From a virus, in IMG/VR virus record IMGVR_UViG_3300009373_000029, positions 1-30,234 of that record: a stretch of DNA of 30,234 bases; one strand, 5' to 3'. Both the position numbers and the translations under genes were made by a program. The notes beneath the pieces were generated by a model that worked only from the letters and a program-made list of their open reading frames with translations, did no database searches and had not been told where the DNA came from. Position 1 is the first letter of the stretch; each line of letters starts with the position of its first letter. Shown one piece after another: positions 27,083 to 30,234 of the stretch.

Positions 27083-28012
27083 ATGGCGAAGAAGAAAGTA
27101 AAAGAGGAGAAAATAGTTCCAAAGATACTGATAGGGGTTCCCATCCTAAGTTGGTCTCACGAGTTCGCTGAGAGCTTCCTTAGGTTTTGGACAGAGCTTA
27201 TGACTTATAGGCATAAGGGAACTAAGTTTCATGTTGCGTATAAGTTTATGCACAGAATGCCCGTTCACATGGCTGAAGAGAGGCTCGTGGACCTAGCAAT
27301 CGAAAGTGGTTGCACTCATCTTTTACTAATGGATGATGATGTTTACGACGTAACAGCAGATATGTTTCTTAAACTGTTGAGTGACGATAAGGATATAGTT
27401 GGGGGTGTAATGCACGCTTCAGGCTTTCCTTATGCGATGTGTGCTTTTAGAAGATATGATACCAAGCAGAAGGTGGCTAATATGCCAATTCTTAAAGGTC
27501 CAGCTCGTCTTTATGAGGTGCCTCCAGACCAAAGGAAGGGTCTTCAAAAGGTAGACCTTATGGCTTACTGTTTTACCCTATTTAAAGTTGATGTCTTCAA
27601 GAAGCTTAAAAAACCTTGGTTTAAATGTAATACCCAGGCACCCACCGACAGTTGGTTTAGTGATAGTGTGTTGGATGCAGGCCTCGAATACTATGTTGAC
27701 TTCAGCATTTGGGTCAATCATAGGGGAGTAACTATACAGAACGTAGCACTCTGGCGTCAAATGGGGAGTCTTAAAATTCAAAATGATGCAGCTAGGATGA
27801 TAGTGCTATCCCCAGAAGAGATGAGAAGACATGAGGCTTACATGACACTTAGACTTGAGACCGCTGAGAAAGCGTTAAAGTCTGAGGCTAAGGAGAAACT
27901 AACTTTCTTTCAAAAGAAGAGGGGGAAGAACCCAATAGGAACTGTTGTTGTAAAGGATGGGAAGGATGAGAAGGGAACTTTAGGTAAACGGGAAGTCAAC
28001 AAACGACACTAA
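27083..28012 (+). CDS. Glycosyltransferase-like protein (GT-A fold)
   Basis: A 309-residue protein. An N-terminal strand ILIGVPILSW starts a nucleotide-sugar-binding fold. RLVDLAIESGCTHLLLMDDD carries the DxD-type metal/sugar-nucleotide motif (Asp84-86). Later VGGVMHASGFPYAMCAF and VDLMAYCFTLFKVDVFKKL match the acceptor-side region of GT2-like enzymes, then WFSDSVLDAGLEYYVDFSIW. The C-terminal 70 residues are basic and helical. It lies among virion genes, so it may glycosylate a structural protein or a host surface sugar. ATG 27083 has AAAGGAAGGG upstream. The fold is confident, the substrate unknown. Confidence 0.75.
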   Translation: MAKKKVKEEKIVPKILIGVPILSWSHEFAESFLRFWTELMTYRHKGTKFHVAYKFMHRMPVHMAEERLVDLAIESGCTHLLLMDDDVYDVTADMFLKLLSDDKDIVGGVMHASGFPYAMCAFRRYDTKQKVANMPILKGPARLYEVPPDQRKGLQKVDLMAYCFTLFKVDVFKKLKKPWFKCNTQAPTDSWFSDSVLDAGLEYYVDFSIWVNHRGVTIQNVALWRQMGSLKIQNDAARMIVLSPEEMRRHEAYMTLRLETAEKALKSEAKEKLTFFQKKRGKNPIGTVVVKDGKDEKGTLGKREVNKRH

Positions 28013-28025
28013 AGAGGGGGAAGTC

Positions 28026-28520
28026 ATGGCTTATACAGTAACAGTAACAAGTCCAATGAAGCACGCAGAGAGGATTAGTAGGAGCTTGGGTGTATATGCT
28101 GGAAAGTGTGACATTTCAGCTTACGCCACTGCAGACCTTGCAGAGATAACAGCAATTACTAAGTATTTTGTAGACGTAGCACACACGGGTGCAGTTAATG
28201 CTAAGGTAGCTAAGGGTGTTCTTTCCTGTGTAGCAAATGGTCCAAGTGATAATGGACACATTTTTGAATGGAATGCAACTGGTGGTTACTTTGAGTGCTT
28301 CAAACCTAGTGGTGTTCCTGTGGCATCTGGTGGAATAACAATAAATGCAGGAACTACTGGAACATCAGTGTTCTTTGACCCTGCTAATAGTAAATTTTAT
28401 TCTACTACTGGAGGAACTGTAACTGAGTTCGTTGGAACAACCTGTGCCGCAGTAGTTGCTACCCAGATGGCTGGGGATGCTGGGGAGATAACCTTTACAG
28501 CGATAGGGTTTATAAGGTAA
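28026..28520 (+). CDS. Probable virion structural protein
   Basis: A 164-residue, Gly/Ala/Thr-rich beta-type protein (MAYTVTVTSPMKHAERISRS, VASGGITINAGTTGTSVFFD, ending MAGDAGEITFTAIGFIR). Composition and location between capsid and adaptor genes are typical of small head or fibre proteins. AGAGGGGGAAGTC precedes ATG 28026. Its TAA overlaps the next gene's ATG (TAATG). Confidence 0.6.
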   Translation: MAYTVTVTSPMKHAERISRSLGVYAGKCDISAYATADLAEITAITKYFVDVAHTGAVNAKVAKGVLSCVANGPSDNGHIFEWNATGGYFECFKPSGVPVASGGITINAGTTGTSVFFDPANSKFYSTTGGTVTEFVGTTCAAVVATQMAGDAGEITFTAIGFIR

Positions 28521-28948
28521 TGGATGAAATACTTGACTTAATCTATGAAGCAGAGAGTTCAAGTGGAAGGGATAAGAAAGCTTATGTTCCTCATCCCGAG
28601 TCTGGTGCTCTTGGAGGCTATCAAATAAAACGCTCAGCCTTTAGGAGCATTCAGAAAATGTTTCCAGACAAGTGGAAGGATAAGACCTTTAAAAGTGTAG
28701 CGTTGGATGATAAGCAAGCAAGGGAAGCTGCACGAGACATATTTAGATTTAACACAGTGTCTTTCCCTAATGATTATAAGGTAGTATTCACGTCCAAAGA
28801 AGATGTTATGGATGCTCTTGTAATGGCATATAAAGAGGGAGTAGGTGGAGTTTTAAGCACAGACCCAGAGGTGGTAAAAAGAAGGAAGGACTACTTGAAT
28901 AAAATCAAAAGTATAAGGTCAAGGTATACAGAACAAATAATGAGGTAA
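28520..28948 (+). CDS. Putative lysozyme/transglycosylase-like virion protein
   Basis: A 142-residue protein. The opening LIYEAESSSGRDKKAYVPHP followed by SGALGGYQIKRSAFRSI follows the soluble lytic transglycosylase plan: a catalytic Glu in an ES-S-G context (Glu12 is the candidate) and a later GA.G.YQI motif. The remainder is helical and basic. It may open peptidoglycan during DNA entry, consistent with its place among virion genes. The region is short compared with full SLT domains, so the call is tentative. Coupled to the gene before it. Confidence 0.55.
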   Translation: MDEILDLIYEAESSSGRDKKAYVPHPESGALGGYQIKRSAFRSIQKMFPDKWKDKTFKSVALDDKQAREAARDIFRFNTVSFPNDYKVVFTSKEDVMDALVMAYKEGVGGVLSTDPEVVKRRKDYLNKIKSIRSRYTEQIMR

Positions 28949-28951
28949 ATT

Positions 28952-29707
28952 ATGGGATTAGGAACTCTGACGAGGGATGAATTTGTAACAGAAATCTGCG
29001 ACATCTGTGGAAAGTCTGAGACGGCCAGTGCTATCTCTGGAGCCGTTCTTCAAACCAGGGTAAGAACTTACCTCAACTGGGCTCAGAAAAGGGTAGCTCG
29101 TTTCTATAACTTTCATGAGCTTAATACTCTCCTTGAAACCGCTGCTACAGTTGCGGATGTTAAGACCTACCCAATGATTACTGGGACTAACAATTTAGGA
29201 TTAACTAATCCAAAGGATATATCATCTATTAGACTAATAGATAGTGAGAATTCGAGGAAGTTGACCCGCTGGAGCTATCGAAAGTTTGACAAGTACTTTC
29301 CCTACCCCACCAACTACTCCACTGGGAGGCCTCAAATATACGCACGTTGGGGGAGTAATCTTGAGTTCTTTAGAATACCTAACGCTGCATACACTCTCTA
29401 CATTAGATACCCTCAATGGGCTACAGACTTTTCAACTGGAGACCAGACATCAGATTATGAGAACAAAGACCAACTTATAATGACTGCTGGGATACTGGAG
29501 ACCTACTTAGCTCTGGAGGAGTATAAGGATGCAGAGGTATACTACGCTCGTTTTCTTGGGCAGTTGAGAGATGCAGCTAGGGCAGAGGGGGATACAGATT
29601 GGGAGCCAGAGGCAGAACCCTTTGGAACTCTTATGTATAGAAGTGGGGAGCCTTGGAAAGACCCATTTGGGACTGTTGATGACCCACTATACGGCTATTC
29701 AGAATAG
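28952..29707 (+). CDS. Head-tail adaptor protein
   Basis: A 251-residue protein. It starts TRDEFVTEICDICG and contains TRVRTYLNWAQKRVARFYNF, the helical R...LN.AQ.RIAR signature of adaptor (gp4/tail-tubular-A-like and DUF6682-like) proteins. A beta-sandwich-type middle follows (VKTYPMITGTNNLGLTNPKD, LYIRYPQWATDFSTGD), then helices (AGILETYLALEEYKDAEVYY). It would dock under the portal and join the tail. Position after portal and capsid genes agrees. This is the pattern expected for podovirus-like or SU10-like heads. Confidence 0.7.
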   Translation: MGLGTLTRDEFVTEICDICGKSETASAISGAVLQTRVRTYLNWAQKRVARFYNFHELNTLLETAATVADVKTYPMITGTNNLGLTNPKDISSIRLIDSENSRKLTRWSYRKFDKYFPYPTNYSTGRPQIYARWGSNLEFFRIPNAAYTLYIRYPQWATDFSTGDQTSDYENKDQLIMTAGILETYLALEEYKDAEVYYARFLGQLRDAARAEGDTDWEPEAEPFGTLMYRSGEPWKDPFGTVDDPLYGYSE

Positions 29708-29721
29708 AAGGAGGTAATGTA

Positions 29722-30036
29722 ATGGCAAGAAGAAGAGCTAGTTTACACACGAACATAAGCACAGACACTACAATAGCAACTGCGCCTTCAGTTTACTATG
29801 GCTGTTTAGCTCAGTGCCTAACCACGGGGCCATCTCAGGTTTTCGTGTATGATGCTACTGCTACAGCTACTGGCACAGTTATTGGTGGAGCTTATGCCAC
29901 TGGTAGTGTGGCTGGACAGTTGTCTATTAACATGGCACCGCCAGGTGGTGTAGTATGTGACTTAGGTATCCATGCTAATGTTACCTGCACAACTGCGGTT
30001 GATAATATTACAATATTTTGGGGACCTATTCAGTAG
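29722..30036 (+). CDS. Small beta-rich virion protein
   Basis: A 104-residue, Ala/Thr/Gly/Val-rich protein (MARRRASLHTNISTDTTIAT, YDATATATGTVIGGAYATGS, ending NITIFWGPIQ). It resembles other short head/tail decoration or fibre-base proteins by composition. GAAGGAGGTAATGTA precedes ATG 29722. It ends with TAG seven bases before element copy 6. Function unproven. Confidence 0.55.
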   Translation: MARRRASLHTNISTDTTIATAPSVYYGCLAQCLTTGPSQVFVYDATATATGTVIGGAYATGSVAGQLSINMAPPGGVVCDLGIHANVTCTTAVDNITIFWGPIQ

Positions 30037-30042
30037 AAGATT

Positions 30043-30065
30043 GTAAGTTCAATATTTGAAATTAT
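30043..30065 (+). repeat. Oriented palindromic junction element, copy 6
   Basis: GTAAGTTCAA-TAT-TTGAAATTAT, followed at once by AGGAGG and the ATG at 30077. Same orientation relative to transcription as all other copies. Confidence 0.85.
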
Positions 30066-30076
30066 AGGAGGCGACG

Positions 30077-30234
30077 ATGGCAATAGGTAAGAGAGTAAAG
30101 GTAGGAGGTAGTTATTACAAAGGACACAAACTAACAGTTAGCTCAACTGTCGGAGACTATGTCCTTGCAATCATACCCTCCACTACAGGTTGCGCAGTAA
30201 ACGGCCTGAGTATTACCCCAGCGTCCTATGGCTC
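30077..30234 (+). CDS. Hypothetical virion-region protein (partial, runs off right end)
   Basis: The first 52 residues start MAIGKRVKVGGSYYKGHKLT, then VSSTVGDYVLAIIPSTTGCA, beta-rich like its upstream neighbours. AGGAGGCGACG precedes ATG 30077. Too short to assign; probably another structural protein, controlled from a junction with element copy 6. Confidence 0.6.
   Translation, partial: MAIGKRVKVGGSYYKGHKLTVSSTVGDYVLAIIPSTTGCAVNGLSITPASYG

Noticed and set aside
3356-29707. Recoding of TAG as an amino acid (as in some phages)
   Set aside because: Many genes end in TAG immediately followed by the next gene's ribosome site (3356, 10159, 24094, 24390, 29707), and no long genes are broken by TAG. 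The two suggestive cases (10035, 23773) are better treated as local readthrough or mutation.

Overview
The window is part of the genome of a tailed double-stranded DNA bacteriophage (Caudoviricetes type), probably a metagenomic contig. The right part carries a terminase, portal, scaffold, HK97-type major capsid protein and head-tail adaptor in the classic order. The left part carries phage recombination genes and many small overlapping genes. Strong AGGAGG ribosome sites and consensus sigma70-type promoters point to a bacterial host; the host cannot be named. Composition is AT-rich, and arginine is mostly AGA/AGG in the genes. The standard genetic code fits.

Layout. (1) Positions 1-17435, all on the minus strand: a leftward operon of about 45 genes, most of them overlapping by 1-30 bases. 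In order of transcription: a run of small unknown genes (17435-14020); an AAA+ ATPase with small partners (13969-12185); a radical SAM/SPASM enzyme interrupted by an intein (12192-10159); small zinc-binding and membrane proteins (10142-8775); a DUF6165-like protein; a B12-type radical SAM enzyme; a two-subunit thiamine-diphosphate (TPP) enzyme; another radical SAM enzyme (8592-3585); then a recombination set made of a RecB-like nuclease, a Sak4-like ATPase and an ssDNA-binding protein (3343-888); and finally a ParB-like protein that runs off the left end. (2) Positions 17436-19371, mainly non-coding: a strong leftward promoter, a roughly 340-bp symmetric structure with eight GTGTAACT octamers around an AT-only core (candidate replication origin), one isolated gene bounded by inverted repeats, a strong rightward promoter, and a structured leader RNA with a terminator-like hairpin. 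(3) Positions 19372-30234, all on the plus strand: the packaging and virion operon, including a glycosyltransferase-like gene.

How it fits together. Two near-identical promoters (TTGACA-N17-TATACT) fire outward from the central region, leftward into replication/recombination/metabolism and rightward into packaging/structure. A recurring, oriented, near-palindromic element (TAAGTTCAA-N3-TTGAAATTA) sits at selected gene junctions in both arms, always in the direction of transcription and next to a ribosome site or start codon. Half copies are scattered through the central region, so it may be a phage-wide regulatory signal.

The least expected content is the tightly coupled set of three radical SAM enzymes, minimal E1-alpha/E1-beta TPP subunits and a DUF6165-like protein. 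It looks like a phage-borne biosynthetic or modification pathway of unknown product. Also notable is the intein sitting exactly at the third iron-sulfur cysteine of a radical SAM motif.
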